64,000 bases of DNA from Variimorphobacter saccharofermentans (lineage in GTDB: Bacteria > Bacillota > Clostridia > Lachnospirales > Lachnospiraceae). Below, piece after piece: positions 1-8,434 of the stretch. Under the pieces are notes generated by a model, which saw only the letters and a program-made list of their open reading frames with translations, searched no databases and was not told where the DNA came from. The stretch lies in the NCBI RefSeq assembly GCF_014174405.1, contig NZ_JACEGA010000001.1, forward strand, positions 2,385,001-2,449,000. Direction: 5' to 3'. A program made the translations under genes and the position numbers. The stretch's first letter is position 1. Each line of letters begins with the position of its first letter.

Positions 1-1231
1 ATACCCTTGATTCGGTAAGTACGCGTTTCATTTTATTGATGGCGTCCTGTCTGTCCTCTCCATGAACGATGAGTTTCGCTAACATGGGATCATATAAAGA
101 AGTAACCTCAATTCCCTTTTGTATCCATGTATCTATTCTGGCTAACGAATCAAAATGTAAGTCATCTATTTTTCCTGTACACGGTCTGAAACCATTGATG
201 CAATCCTCAGCATATACTCGAACTTCAATTGCGTGTCCTTTAGGATTGTCTACCAACATTTTTAGTCCTGTTAACTCTCCAGCTGCTTCCTTTATCATCC
301 ATTCCACTAAATCAATACCCAAAACTTCTTCTGTGATGCCATGTTCAACTTGAAGTCTGGTATTGACTTCGAGGAAATAGAACTCCTGCGTTGCTTCATC
401 ATATAGAAATTCTACTGTTCCTGCATTCCGATAAGAGGCTTCTTTCGCCAAGCTTTCCGCTGCATCATACATTCTCTCCCTGACGCTATTATCAAACCTG
501 GGAGCAGGACTTTCTTCCACCACCTTCTGATTTCTTCTTTGTACTGAGCAATCACGTTCACCTAACGCTGCTACTTCACCGAATTCATTACCAAATATCT
601 GCACTTCCACATGTCTGGAACGGGTAATATACTTCTCAATAAATACACCTGCATTATTGAAATTGGCTAATGCTAAATAGCGTACTCCCTCATAGGCCTG
701 TATAAGCTCCTCAGAGGAATTACAGATACGCATTCCTATTCCACCGCCGCCTGCAGTACTTTTTAATATAATCGGATAGCCAATTTTCTTTGCATTCTCT
801 AATGCCTCTTCTAATCCACTTAAAAGTCCTGTGCCGGGAAGCAAAGGAACTCCGGCTTTTTTAGCTAATTCTCTAGCCGAATGCTTTAATCCAAACAATT
901 GAATCTGCTCATGGGTAGGACCAATAAATTTGATTCCCTTTGACTCACATTCTCTGGCGAAATCTGTATTTTCACTTAAGAAGCCATAGCCGGGATGAAT
1001 TGCCTGAGCACCCGAACTAATAGCGGCATCAAGGATTTTACTGGTATCCAGATAGGTTTCCTTTGCTGTTCCTTCTCCTAAGAAGATCGCTTCATCTGCA
1101 TTTTCAACATGAATACTATCCTGGTCTGCTTTTGAATACACAGCCACACTTTTTATACCCATTTTCCTTAACGTTCGTTCTATCCTTACTGCTATTGCTC
1201 CACGATTTGCAATCAGCACTTTACTAAACAT
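1..1231 (-). CDS. Urea/guanidine carboxylase, biotin carboxylase part (3' end outside window)
   Basis: ATP- and biotin-dependent carboxylase of the urea carboxylase family. The visible 410 residues are the biotin carboxylase domain: an ANRGAIAVR start motif, the glycine-rich ATP loop GGGGIGM, the ERDCSVQRRNQK segment and EVNTRLQVEH, followed by a YDPMLAKLIV segment. The rest (carboxyltransferase and biotinyl domains) would lie beyond base 1. The ATG at 1231 follows AAGGAG. Upstream on the same strand are two urea-carboxylase-associated proteins. Family knowledge: carboxylases with these partners have been shown to act on guanidine, giving carboxyguanidine for the partner deiminase, rather than mainly on urea. 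Acetyl-CoA or pyruvate carboxylase is less likely because of this neighbourhood. Substrate here is inferred. Confidence 0.85.
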   Translation of the reverse strand, partial: MFSKVLIANRGAIAVRIERTLRKMGIKSVAVYSKADQDSIHVENADEAIFLGEGTAKETYLDTSKILDAAISSGAQAIHPGYGFLSENTDFARECESKGIKFIGPTHEQIQLFGLKHSARELAKKAGVPLLPGTGLLSGLEEALENAKKIGYPIILKSTAGGGGIGMRICNSSEELIQAYEGVRYLALANFNNAGVFIEKYITRSRHVEVQIFGNEFGEVAALGERDCSVQRRNQKVVEESPAPRFDNSVRERMYDAAESLAKEASYRNAGTVEFLYDEATQEFYFLEVNTRLQVEHGITEEVLGIDLVEWMIKEAAGELTGLKMLVDNPKGHAIEVRVYAEDCINGFRPCTGKIDDLHFDSLARIDTWIQKGIEVTSLYDPMLAKLIVHGEDRQDAINKMKRVLTESRV

Positions 1232-1328
1232 ACGAATTACTCCTTTTCAATTTATATCATTTTATCCACCACTCAGCTGATTCTTTCTATCAATATCAAC
1301 TATGAGCATTAATGATGAGGGTAATATT

Positions 1329-1982
1329 TTATACCGGATCCCAGATGATAAGTCTTACCTGGGTTGGGTTATATGCATTACATGGGTTATTTAACTGTGG
1401 ACAGTTACTGATTAATACCATTGTCTGCTCTAAGGCTTTCATTTCCACATACTTTCCCGGTGCAGATACTCCATCATCAAATTTCAGGCCACCCTCTTTT
1501 GTTACCGGAACGTTCATAAAGAAGTTTATATTTGGAGCTAAATCACGCTTCTTTAAACCGGTAGTATCATTTGCAAGCTGTAACATAAAGCTATCACGAC
1601 AGTTGTGCATATATAGTTTTTCTCTGTCATAACGGACTGTATTGCTCTGAGATGAACAGGCTCCACCAATGGTGTCATGACGTCCTGTCAAATCCGCTGT
1701 TATTTCCAGTAATGGTTTTCCTGATTCGGTTCTTAATATACTGCCCGTGGTTAAGTAAATATTCTTCTGCATTACAATCGTTGTTACTGCTCCGTAATGA
1801 TCTTCGGGATTTGTCATATCATAAAATGTGGTATCCACTGCCTGATTACCTTCCAGATCAATAATCCGAAGACTTTGTCCCGGGTTTAGTGCATGCATCC
1901 AGCCTAGCCCTGCATCAAGTACTTGATCATAAATAGCATCTTCTATCTTTAAATCACTTTCTTTTTTTATAAATCCATACAT
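1329..1982 (-). CDS. Urea-carboxylase-associated protein 2 (DUF1989), probable carboxyguanidine deiminase subunit
   Basis: A 217-residue DUF1989-family protein. Conserved segments include GNQAVDTTFYD near residue 45, RHDTIGGACSSQSN in the middle and NCRDSF after it. The start at 1982 is chosen because AGGAG stands just before it; the longer frame to 2033 has no better site. Family knowledge: this protein and its paralog form a heteromeric enzyme that hydrolyses carboxyguanidine to allophanate and ammonia, so the old name 'urea amidolyase associated protein' is misleading. It lies 59 nt after the paralog and about 100 nt before the carboxylase, all on the minus strand, so one operon is likely. 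Family assignment is strong; the guanidine role is inferred from the gene set. Confidence 0.85.
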   Translation of the reverse strand: MYGFIKKESDLKIEDAIYDQVLDAGLGWMHALNPGQSLRIIDLEGNQAVDTTFYDMTNPEDHYGAVTTIVMQKNIYLTTGSILRTESGKPLLEITADLTGRHDTIGGACSSQSNTVRYDREKLYMHNCRDSFMLQLANDTTGLKKRDLAPNINFFMNVPVTKEGGLKFDDGVSAPGKYVEMKALEQTMVLISNCPQLNNPCNAYNPTQVRLIIWDPV

Positions 1983-2041
1983 ATTTAAATCTCCTATCCA
2001 TGATATTTTTCTGGTTTTTAATACTGTAATCAATATTCCTT

Positions 2042-2761
2042 TTATCTGCCTAGTAAATTATAATATTCCCATGTGTTTTCAAATGCTCTGTAATTCTCTG
2101 GCCTGTGATTGACACATTCGTCCAATAAATCTGCTTCCGGAGCATCATAAACTTGTATTTCGACAGGTACTGCAGGATAGAAAGTCGTTTCATTTAATGG
2201 ATTCGGTGTGTTGGAAAGAATAATTATGACATCCATCTCACTTCTGAGCGTTACAGTTGAGCCTTCCTTGCAATGTCCCTGTTCATAATGCATGCTACCA
2301 TCTTCTTCTACATAAACTTTTGAAAAAAGATTAACGCATGGGACTAAGTCTCTTGTACTCATGTTATTTCTTATTAATTCAACTTTGAAATTCTCTTCCC
2401 CACATCTAAGATAATCATTTCCCATGTCCTGGTATGTGGTCTTGCCATATTTTGCGTCCGTCATAGCTCTTGTGGTATAACCCGAAATCGTATCATGCCA
2501 TCCAAGACTGTCCTCCACAATACTTGCCATAACACGTCCATTATCGCTCATTAAGACATTTCCCTTTGTTAAATGTGCTGTAAACTGGGCCTTCAAAGTA
2601 TCCGGCATATTATATCTTTCAGAGGTATCGAACATGTTATATAACAGCATTGATACATTTGCATCCTGTCCCATAGCTCTAAAACGAATATATTTATTCC
2701 TGCCGATATTTCCTGACCATTTTTCACCTGGTTTTAGTATCTTACTCCATTTCTTTTGCAT
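2042..2761 (-). CDS. Urea-carboxylase-associated protein 1 (DUF1989), probable carboxyguanidine deiminase subunit
   Basis: A 239-residue DUF1989 protein starting MQKKWSKILKPGEKWSG. The segment SLGWHDTISGYTTRAM is the equivalent of the paralog's RHDTIGGACSS, and NDYLRCGEENF parallels its NCRDSF stretch. The start at 2761 follows AAGGAGGAAATT; the open frame continues to 2854 but that part covers the attenuator hairpin, so it is leader and not protein. It is the first gene of the putative guanidine operon and follows a leader of about 200 nt. Family knowledge places it with the other DUF1989 subunit in carboxyguanidine deimination in the cytoplasm. Which of the two subunits carries the active site cannot be told from this sequence alone. 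Confidence 0.85.
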   Translation of the reverse strand: MQKKWSKILKPGEKWSGNIGRNKYIRFRAMGQDANVSMLLYNMFDTSERYNMPDTLKAQFTAHLTKGNVLMSDNGRVMASIVEDSLGWHDTISGYTTRAMTDAKYGKTTYQDMGNDYLRCGEENFKVELIRNNMSTRDLVPCVNLFSKVYVEEDGSMHYEQGHCKEGSTVTLRSEMDVIIILSNTPNPLNETTFYPAVPVEIQVYDAPEADLLDECVNHRPENYRAFENTWEYYNLLGR

Positions 2762-2819
2762 AATTTCCTCCTTCTGATACAAGATTGCCTTATTATCTGA
2801 CACTGCACTAAATAGCGAA

Positions 2820-2857
2820 AAGGTGCAAAGACTTGTAATCATACGTCTTTGCACCTT
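2820..2857 (-). terminator. Terminator-like hairpin in the leader of the carboxyguanidine operon
   Basis: Two perfect 13-nt arms (2820-2832 and 2845-2857) enclose a 12-nt loop. On the minus strand the stem is followed by TTTTC, giving a short U-run. It lies about 60 nt before the first start codon and far from the upstream luxR stop, so it fits an attenuator better than the end of luxR. Confidence 0.6.
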
Positions 2858-2863
2858 CTGTTT

Positions 2864-2893
2864 TGATAAGCAGGTTAATATGTCTGCCTATCA
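2864..2893 (-). promoter_or_regulatory. Second leader hairpin upstream of the attenuator
   Basis: Arms 2864-2873 and 2884-2893 pair over 10 bp with one G-U pair and a 10-nt loop. It sits 6 nt from the terminator stem and could be part of an antiterminator or ligand-binding leader. It does not show the guanidine-I, -II or -III riboswitch signatures that I can recall. Confidence 0.4.
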
Positions 2894-2966
2894 CTTACGT
2901 TATTATTTAATATTTTCCTATATTAAGCGTTCGTTAAAAATTATGCAATTATCCATAATTATGAAA

Positions 2967-3018
2967 ATTATACCATATCTATAGAACTTATTACTTCTGT
3001 AATACCACTTAAGTTCTA
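2967..3018 (-). promoter_or_regulatory. Putative activator-dependent promoter and operator of the carboxyguanidine operon
   Basis: On the minus strand a TATAAT box (2967-2972) has no good -35 box. Instead an inverted repeat TAGAACTTA/TAAGTTCTA (arms 2982-2990 and 3010-3018) overlaps the -35 region. This is the layout of a promoter driven by an activator such as the adjacent LuxR protein. It could also act as a weak terminator for luxR. Confidence 0.4.
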
Positions 3019-3038
3019 TTTCCTATAACTAATACCTC

Positions 3039-3806
3039 TCAATTATCAATCTTTTCAGATAAGTATGCAAGTAACTGGGTTCTGCTCTTTACATTAAACT
3101 TACCATATATATTATAAATGTGTTTCTTAACGGTTGATATGCTGATCATCATCTCATCACTGATATCACTATTCGCTTTTCCCTGCTTAATCAAGCTGGT
3201 AACTTCTTTTTCCCTATCTGATAAATTGTATTCATTATACAGTTTTTCTAATTTGCTCTCCTGATTTTCCTCACTATTACTATCATTCAGCAAATTATAT
3301 ATGATGTTGGCAAGGTGTTTTTTTAATACTCCTAATATGTAGATATCTTTATCTGTAAAATCACCTAATTCCTTATTTCTGAATAAATTTATGATACCAA
3401 TTAATTTTCCATATCTCACTAGTAGAATACCAGCTCCATACGGTATTTTGAGTGGCATTAGAAAGTGTCTGTAAAACTCGGTTTTTGTTCGTACCCCTTC
3501 TTCTATAATATCAGTATCACGATACACTGTAGTCTCTGTAATAATATCATACACATATGTTAAATAATCTTTTTCATAGAAGTAGTTGATATATTCATGC
3601 TTTTTTTGTTCATCAAATCCTATAAAAAAAGATTTATCATTTATAATGCTCTGATTTTTATCCAGTACAACAAAATATCCATTAGAATATGGAATGAGCA
3701 TGCGAAACATTTTCAATAGCTTTTCAGCCATTATGTCGATATCTTTAATCGTATAGATTTCCAATAAAATACTATTAATTGTATTCCACTCTGTTTCCTT
3801 AAGCAT
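3039..3806 (-). CDS. LuxR-family transcriptional regulator with GAF-like N-terminal domain
   Basis: A 255-residue regulator. The C-terminal 60 residues form a LuxR helix-turn-helix: LSDREKEVTSLIKQGKANSD then ISISTVKKHIYNIYGKF. The N-terminal part, about residues 1-180, looks like a GAF-type sensory fold (GAGILLVRYGKLIGIINLF), with no receiver aspartate pattern. The start at 3806 follows GGAGG; a longer frame to 3929 runs through a hairpin and is rejected. The gene lies directly upstream of the urea-carboxylase-associated genes on the same strand with 277 nt between, so it is the best candidate regulator for them. The ligand is unknown. Confidence 0.85.
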   Translation of the reverse strand: MLKETEWNTINSILLEIYTIKDIDIMAEKLLKMFRMLIPYSNGYFVVLDKNQSIINDKSFFIGFDEQKKHEYINYFYEKDYLTYVYDIITETTVYRDTDIIEEGVRTKTEFYRHFLMPLKIPYGAGILLVRYGKLIGIINLFRNKELGDFTDKDIYILGVLKKHLANIIYNLLNDSNSEENQESKLEKLYNEYNLSDREKEVTSLIKQGKANSDISDEMMISISTVKKHIYNIYGKFNVKSRTQLLAYLSEKIDN

Positions 3807-3854
3807 ACTGAACCTCCACATTTCTAATATTTTAATTACAAAGTAAATTCGTTC

Positions 3855-3899
3855 AAAAAAGGACAAGGGAGTACTGCCAGAACTCCTTTGTCCTTTTTT
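3855..3899. terminator. Hairpin with A/T tails upstream of the luxR gene
   Basis: Arms around 3861-3872 and 3882-3893, with GGACAAGGGAGT pairing to ACTCCTTTGTCC, are flanked by A6 and T7 runs, so it reads as an intrinsic terminator on either strand. On the minus strand it stands about 50 nt before the luxR start, with no gene just upstream for it to end, so leader attenuation of luxR is possible. Confidence 0.5.
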
Positions 3900-3990
3900 T
3901 AATGCTCTATTTATATAGTTGTAACACATTCATCTATAAGATGTAAATAGATATCATTTGCAAATCTAATTCTTATTTCGTACTTTATTA

Positions 3991-4143
3991 TTACGCATTG
4001 ATAATAGACATCATAACAATATTATGAAACTCACGACCAAAAGGATAACAACGTAAAACCCCTTCCTTCTCATAACCGTTCTTTTCAAGCACACGAATAG
4101 AGGCAATATTTTCCACCATAACAAGACCTTGAATGCGTTTAAG
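3991..4143 (-). pseudogene. C-terminal remnant of a RimJ/RimL-type N-acetyltransferase
   Basis: About 50 codons read KRIQGLVMVENIASIRVLEKNG then YEKEGVLRCYPFGREFHN and a stop at 3991. This is the typical last third of a GNAT protein of the RimJ/RimL group. A stop codon lies in frame just upstream and the N-terminal two thirds are missing; the next gene begins in its place. It is a decayed fragment with no start codon. Confidence 0.65.
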
Positions 4144-4154
4144 TTTCAACTCAT

Positions 4155-4643
4155 TTAATTATTCTTTCTTCTTATTGGTAACCAATACTCTACTTTATTA
4201 TTATCGAAGTATACTTCCATTTCCGGTCCATTATCATGCTCATATAAATTATTATTCGGCAGCCATTCTTTCCAAGCATACATCTCACTTTCCAATAATG
4301 AATCAACGCCAGTACCATCACTTGAAAATATTGCCCATTCATATGGCTTAACTTTATATACTTCATATTTCCCCTGATTAGATACCTCATCAGTCTCTAC
4401 CGCTATATAAAAATAAAAACTTCTGATATTAGGATCTTTTTCTGTGCATGATAGCCCTAGAATTGTACTTTTCGTACAACTGTTTTCTTTATTTTTGCTA
4501 AACTTCATTATTCTTTCTACTTCACCATGTTTGTAGCTTTTTTCCCAAAACTCTCCAAACACTTCATTATCAGTTCCTGGTATCCATGTCTTAATACCAA
4601 TAATATTGAATGCTTCTTTGCTTTCTAAGCGCACTGTAACCAT
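4155..4643 (-). CDS. GyrI-like effector-binding domain protein
   Basis: A 162-residue stand-alone small-molecule-binding domain of the GyrI/AraC effector type. Recognised features are the opening MVTVRLESKEAFNIIGIKTW, the GEFWEKSY segment, the middle KYEVYKVKPYEWAIFSSDG and the closing EVYFDNNKVEYWLPI. The start at 4643 follows AAGGAG. The frame continues upstream to 4718 without a ribosome binding site. The same fold forms the C-terminal half of the AraC-type regulator at 23579-24469. Such free-standing proteins bind or hydrolyse hydrophobic compounds in some cases; the ligand is unknown here. Confidence 0.75.
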   Translation of the reverse strand: MVTVRLESKEAFNIIGIKTWIPGTDNEVFGEFWEKSYKHGEVERIMKFSKNKENSCTKSTILGLSCTEKDPNIRSFYFYIAVETDEVSNQGKYEVYKVKPYEWAIFSSDGTGVDSLLESEMYAWKEWLPNNNLYEHDNGPEMEVYFDNNKVEYWLPIRRKNN

Positions 4644-4860
4644 TTTATTCTCCTTCCATTTCCTAAATAATGATGAAACGCCAATATCGCGCGCTAACAT
4701 TGGCATATGTCCCCTCAAGCTTCATATTATCATAGCTAATTGATAATCACCTAGCATTTGATGCACCAAAATTATCATGAACCACACATATAATCAATGG
4801 ATCATTTCAGCCTGGACCCTTAACTCATAAAAATACTTAAGCCATACAGGTTGTTGTGGA

Positions 4861-5202
4861 ATGGAAGCCTTTATTTCCTTTAAAGTTCGTTTACCCACTC
4901 TTCGATCGACTATTGCTAATAATCGAATAAGAGGATTTTCAGAAAATAAGCTTTCTCTGATATTGGAATTTAAGAATTCTTCAACAGCATTCTTTATAAC
5001 CTATAACATTGGACTTATATTATCCGTAATCATGATGGCTATACGCGGATGTGTTGAGGTGTTAAATCTTGAAATATCCTCTATGATTGATTCTTCCATA
5101 TCTGGTATCGCTGGAATAAGTCATATTATTATGACAATAGCTTATATTTTATTCTTCCTGATGTTGCTTAATAGAATCAATGATGCTGATAGTAAGAAAT
5201 AG
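4861..5202 (+). CDS. Hypothetical small membrane protein
   Basis: A 113-residue frame with two likely membrane segments, FFITYNIGLILSVIMMAI near residues 44-61 and IMTIAYILFFLMLL near 89-102, and a charged tail RINDADSKK. I do not recognise the family. The start at 4861 has only a weak purine stretch before it, and the frame is open upstream to 4831, so this may be the distal part of a truncated gene. A hairpin follows its stop codon at once, which supports transcription. It is one of the few plus-strand genes in this part. Confidence 0.4.
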   Translation: MEAFISFKVRLPTLRSTIANNRIRGFSENKLSLILEFKNSSTAFFITYNIGLILSVIMMAIRGCVEVLNLEISSMIDSSISGIAGISHIIMTIAYILFFLMLLNRINDADSKK

Positions 5203-5218
5203 AATATAAATATGACTG

Positions 5219-5254
5219 ATCCCCCTTTTATTGGACATCCAGTGAAAGGGGGAT
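5219..5254. terminator. Hairpin terminator between convergent genes
   Basis: The arm ATCCCCCTTTT (5219-5229) pairs with AAAGGGGGAT (5245-5254) across a 15-nt loop. It lies between the plus-strand membrane protein and the minus-strand HDOD gene and could serve both. The trailing T-run is weak. Confidence 0.5.
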
Positions 5255-5293
5255 TTCATATTAGTCTGCACGTCATCATACAATGCATTATAA

Positions 5294-6148
5294 TTAAAAT
5301 ATGATTATTCTGTTCAGTTTATCCACTTCTGATGGTATCTTCTCTATGATATAATCGATAAATGCTTTATTTATATTCAATGTTTCCATTATTTTGTTAG
5401 TATATATGAATGTGGTATTATTTCCTAATAGTCTTTCATAGTAATTGGTACTGATGGAATCTGCCAGGTGCATTATTCTTACCTCATCGACATTCCGATT
5501 CGCCAGCATAGGAGTATGATGAAATCCAACTATATCTAAGATCTCATCTGGTAACCCCCACTCTTTGCAGATCCAACTGCCAATCTCTGCGTGTGTTATT
5601 CCATCTAAAACTATTTTTTCTGCTATTAACTGATGAGTTCCTTTTAAGTGCATTTCATTAATTTCATCCAAATAATCTGGTAAGCAAATATCTAATACAG
5701 TAATACCAATATCATGTATTAACCCATATGTAAACATTTTATCTTTGTCAGATAATTTTGTTTCAGCAGATATCATATATGCCGCCATCGATGTAGCTAA
5801 GCAATGCTTCCAATATTTCTTATTATCAAAAATCTTTGTTCTTCCATTCTTATCTGGTATCAATAACCTTGTAACATATGCAATTATAATGAGAGCAGAA
5901 TTCTTAGCCCCAAGATAATTTATAGCCTCTTTGATCGTTTGTATCTTTTTCTCAAGTTTCGAAATGTAATTCAATTCCCTGATGAGAACTGTCTCGAGCT
6001 CAGGAAAGCGAGAGAAATACTCAACACATAGGTTCAAGTCATAATCATTTGGCTTTGAAAACATATTCACTATTTCTCCAAAGTCTTTCGGTATTTGGGG
6101 CAAGTTTTCTGAAGCTTTAATCAGTTTTATTATGTTATGCTGATCCAT
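5294..6148 (-). CDS. HDOD-domain signalling protein
   Basis: A 284-residue cytoplasmic protein with an HDOD domain. Seen: an N-terminal NLPQIPKDFGEIVNMFS segment typical of HDOD starts, a KTIQE-like helix region, and GLIHDIGITVLD, which preserves an HDIG motif, then HAEIGSWICKEWGLPDEI and a conserved GFHHTP. Presence of HDIG could mean residual metal binding. Family members take part in signalling and motility or stress control but rarely have defined activity. The start at 6148 follows GGGAGG. The gene is monocistronic. A second HDOD protein, fused to a receiver domain, lies at 53700-54857. Confidence 0.85.
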   Translation of the reverse strand: MDQHNIIKLIKASENLPQIPKDFGEIVNMFSKPNDYDLNLCVEYFSRFPELETVLIRELNYISKLEKKIQTIKEAINYLGAKNSALIIIAYVTRLLIPDKNGRTKIFDNKKYWKHCLATSMAAYMISAETKLSDKDKMFTYGLIHDIGITVLDICLPDYLDEINEMHLKGTHQLIAEKIVLDGITHAEIGSWICKEWGLPDEILDIVGFHHTPMLANRNVDEVRIMHLADSISTNYYERLLGNNTTFIYTNKIMETLNINKAFIDYIIEKIPSEVDKLNRIIIF

Positions 6149-6330
6149 AAATATCCCTCCCGGTATTTTTGCATATGCAACTTTTGTAAATTACTCATAT
6201 TTATTATATACTACCTATTTTTACTAAGCAAATATAAATAATACTTTTGCCGCAAAAAGTACTTATCAGAAATAGATAACCGCATATTTACTTGGTATGG
6301 ATATCAATATGTCAAAATAATATAGGGCTA

Positions 6331-7581
6331 TTACATCCAGTTAAGCCTTCCTATAAAACGAATTTTCTCAGTACTTTTCTTGATTTCACCAATTTCATAA
6401 CAACTATAGAATTTATTAACATGAACTTTCACCTGCTGTTTTGCCTCCTGTGGTACTACCAGAATAAATCCTACCCCCATATTAAAGGTTCGAAGCATTT
6501 CACTATCATTTATTTTACCCTGTGTCTTAATGTACTTAAATATCGGTAATATTTTTATCAGGTCTTTGTTTATCTCGGCGCATAATCCATCTGGGATTAT
6601 TCTGAATAGATTTCCTTCTATTCCGCCCCCTGTAATATGTGCCATACCTCTGATACAGTCTTCTAAGAATAGTCCTTTGATTGCCTTATAATATGGTGTA
6701 TGGGGCTTCATAATCTGTTCAATAAATGTGATATTATCGATTTTATCCAGTTTTACTTGTGGCATTTTCTCCATTAATAACCTTACAAGTGAATAACCAT
6801 TGGTATGTAAACCATTTGAAGCAATGGCAAGCACTGCATCTCCCTGTTGGATGGAAGAACCATCAATCACCTTACTTTTATCTACGATTCCAGCAATGCT
6901 TGATGTTAATACATAGACACCCGCTCCTACAACTTGGGGTTGTATAGACGTCTCACCTCCCACAAGAGAACATTCATTTTCTCTACAAGCCTCAGAGATT
7001 CCTTTTACCAGTGATTTAATGGTATCTTTTTCTGCATTTCCACATACGATTGTATCCAATACAGCCAGAGGTTTCGCCCCCATAACTACAATATCATTTA
7101 CTAAATGATTAATCATATCATGGCATATAGATTCCGTGTAGCCATACTCCATGGCTAGCTTTTGCTTTGATCCAGGCTCTTCTGATTTCAAAACAAGTAC
7201 AGGTTCCTTTATATCGGGAAAAGCAATGTCATATAATGATGCAAATGGACCGAGTCCGTTCAGAACTCTGGAATCCTTAGAATTTATATACATAGACATC
7301 TCACTCTTAATAGTATCGGTATATGATATGTCAATGCCCGCCTTACTATAGGATAATTCATCCGCAGTCTTTTCGTTCCCAACCAGTATCTCATCTACGG
7401 TAACGCCCAATTCTATTGCCAAATCATATAATATATCTACATTAGGGTAGGCAGATCCATTCTCCCATTTAGAAATAGCCTGAAAGCTAATACCTAATTT
7501 ATCTGCCAGCTGTTGCTGGGTTAGTCCCACTTCTTTTCTCTTTGTAGCTATATATTTTCCCACTTTTACACTATCCAGCAT
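6331..7581 (-). CDS. XRE-family helix-turn-helix fused to a PurM (AIR synthase)-like domain
   Basis: A 416-residue fusion. Residues 1-70 form an XRE/Cro HTH (VGLTQQQLADKLGISFQAIS then KWENGSAYPNVDIL). Residues 75-416 match phosphoribosylformylglycinamidine cyclo-ligase: SYSKAGIDIS, NDIVVMGAKPLAVLD, VGGETS, ASNGLHTNGYSLVR, HITGGGIEGN and LRTFNMGVGF. The ATP/Mg loop usually written GTDGVGTKL is here SEEPGSKQKL, so catalysis may be weakened or lost. The start at 7581 follows GGAGG and no other purine gene is adjacent. It may be a regulator that senses a purine intermediate or nucleotide. A working AIR synthase with an added DNA-binding head cannot be excluded. Confidence 0.85.
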   Translation of the reverse strand: MLDSVKVGKYIATKRKEVGLTQQQLADKLGISFQAISKWENGSAYPNVDILYDLAIELGVTVDEILVGNEKTADELSYSKAGIDISYTDTIKSEMSMYINSKDSRVLNGLGPFASLYDIAFPDIKEPVLVLKSEEPGSKQKLAMEYGYTESICHDMINHLVNDIVVMGAKPLAVLDTIVCGNAEKDTIKSLVKGISEACRENECSLVGGETSIQPQVVGAGVYVLTSSIAGIVDKSKVIDGSSIQQGDAVLAIASNGLHTNGYSLVRLLMEKMPQVKLDKIDNITFIEQIMKPHTPYYKAIKGLFLEDCIRGMAHITGGGIEGNLFRIIPDGLCAEINKDLIKILPIFKYIKTQGKINDSEMLRTFNMGVGFILVVPQEAKQQVKVHVNKFYSCYEIGEIKKSTEKIRFIGRLNWM

Positions 7582-7721
7582 TCTTTCTACCTCCAGTTTT
7601 TCTTATATTAATGGTATCATTCAGGCAAAATAGATTTCAATAACCAGTTATTCGAGTTTGCGTATATAATTCAACCAATGGTAGAAAACAAAGAATAACA
7701 ATAAACTTTTCTGGACTAAAA

Positions 7722-8245
7722 CTACTGATTATTAATAAAATCTATAATAAGCTTATTCACTTCCTCATACTTTTCCTCATGAGGTAAATGGCTGGCTTCA
7801 TCAATTATCATCAATTCTGAATTCTTAATTCTATTTGCATATTCGTATGCCATACTTACTGGCAGAACATTGTCCTGCTTTCCACAAATTATCAGTGTTG
7901 GTAGCTCCATAGTAGAAAGTTTTTTATCTGTTATGCTCCAATCGAGATTTCTTTGATAATTAACCTGTGCCCGGAGATTTTGTGCTCATCTATATTATTT
8001 CTAAAGGAATATAACCAAGCTGCACCACCATGTATTAATATCAAAGGTTCTCCTTCCCCTTTTTGAAGGTAATGAATTTTACATCCGTTGATATCAATAA
8101 AATCCGTTTTATTCTCTTTTAAATACTGTGACTCATAGTTATATTGTTTGCCTGGTGGAATTATGTAAGCACAGACAAGAACATCTAATGTAAAAAGCAA
8201 AAAGCATATAAAAATAATCAGAAACAGCCTTTTCTTACTTTTCAT
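7722..8245 (-). pseudogene. Alpha/beta hydrolase with internal deletion and frame change
   Basis: The 5' part (8245 to about 7935) encodes a membrane anchor, LFLIIFICFLLFTLDVLVCA, then the beginning of an alpha/beta hydrolase (YLQKGEGEPLILIHGGAAW). The 3' part, in another frame, encodes LSTMELPTLIICGKQDNVLP and the final histidine segment IIDEASHLPHEEKYEEV. Between them the nucleophile elbow and cap, roughly 100 residues in this family, are absent, and the frame shifts near 7960. The start at 8245 follows GGAGG. Without the catalytic serine the product cannot be an active hydrolase. Confidence 0.75.
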
Positions 8246-8434
8246 GGTAACCTCCATAGTATTCTAGTTCTATAATAATACATAATTTATATTTATTTGT
8301 AAATTAAAATCCAATAAATGATATCCACCTCTGACAGATTTTATCATATAGACATAAAATACTTGCATTTTGTGTTTAGCCCATAATCATGAGGAAGCGC
8401 AATACATCTTCACAGATTTTATAAAAAAAATTAG

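Noticed and set aside
2858..3038. Guanidine-I (ykkC), guanidine-II or guanidine-III riboswitch upstream of the DUF1989 genes
   Set aside because: I looked for their conserved blocks (ACGR loops, GGG and CCCGG-type segments) and did not find them in the correct positions; only generic hairpins were seen.
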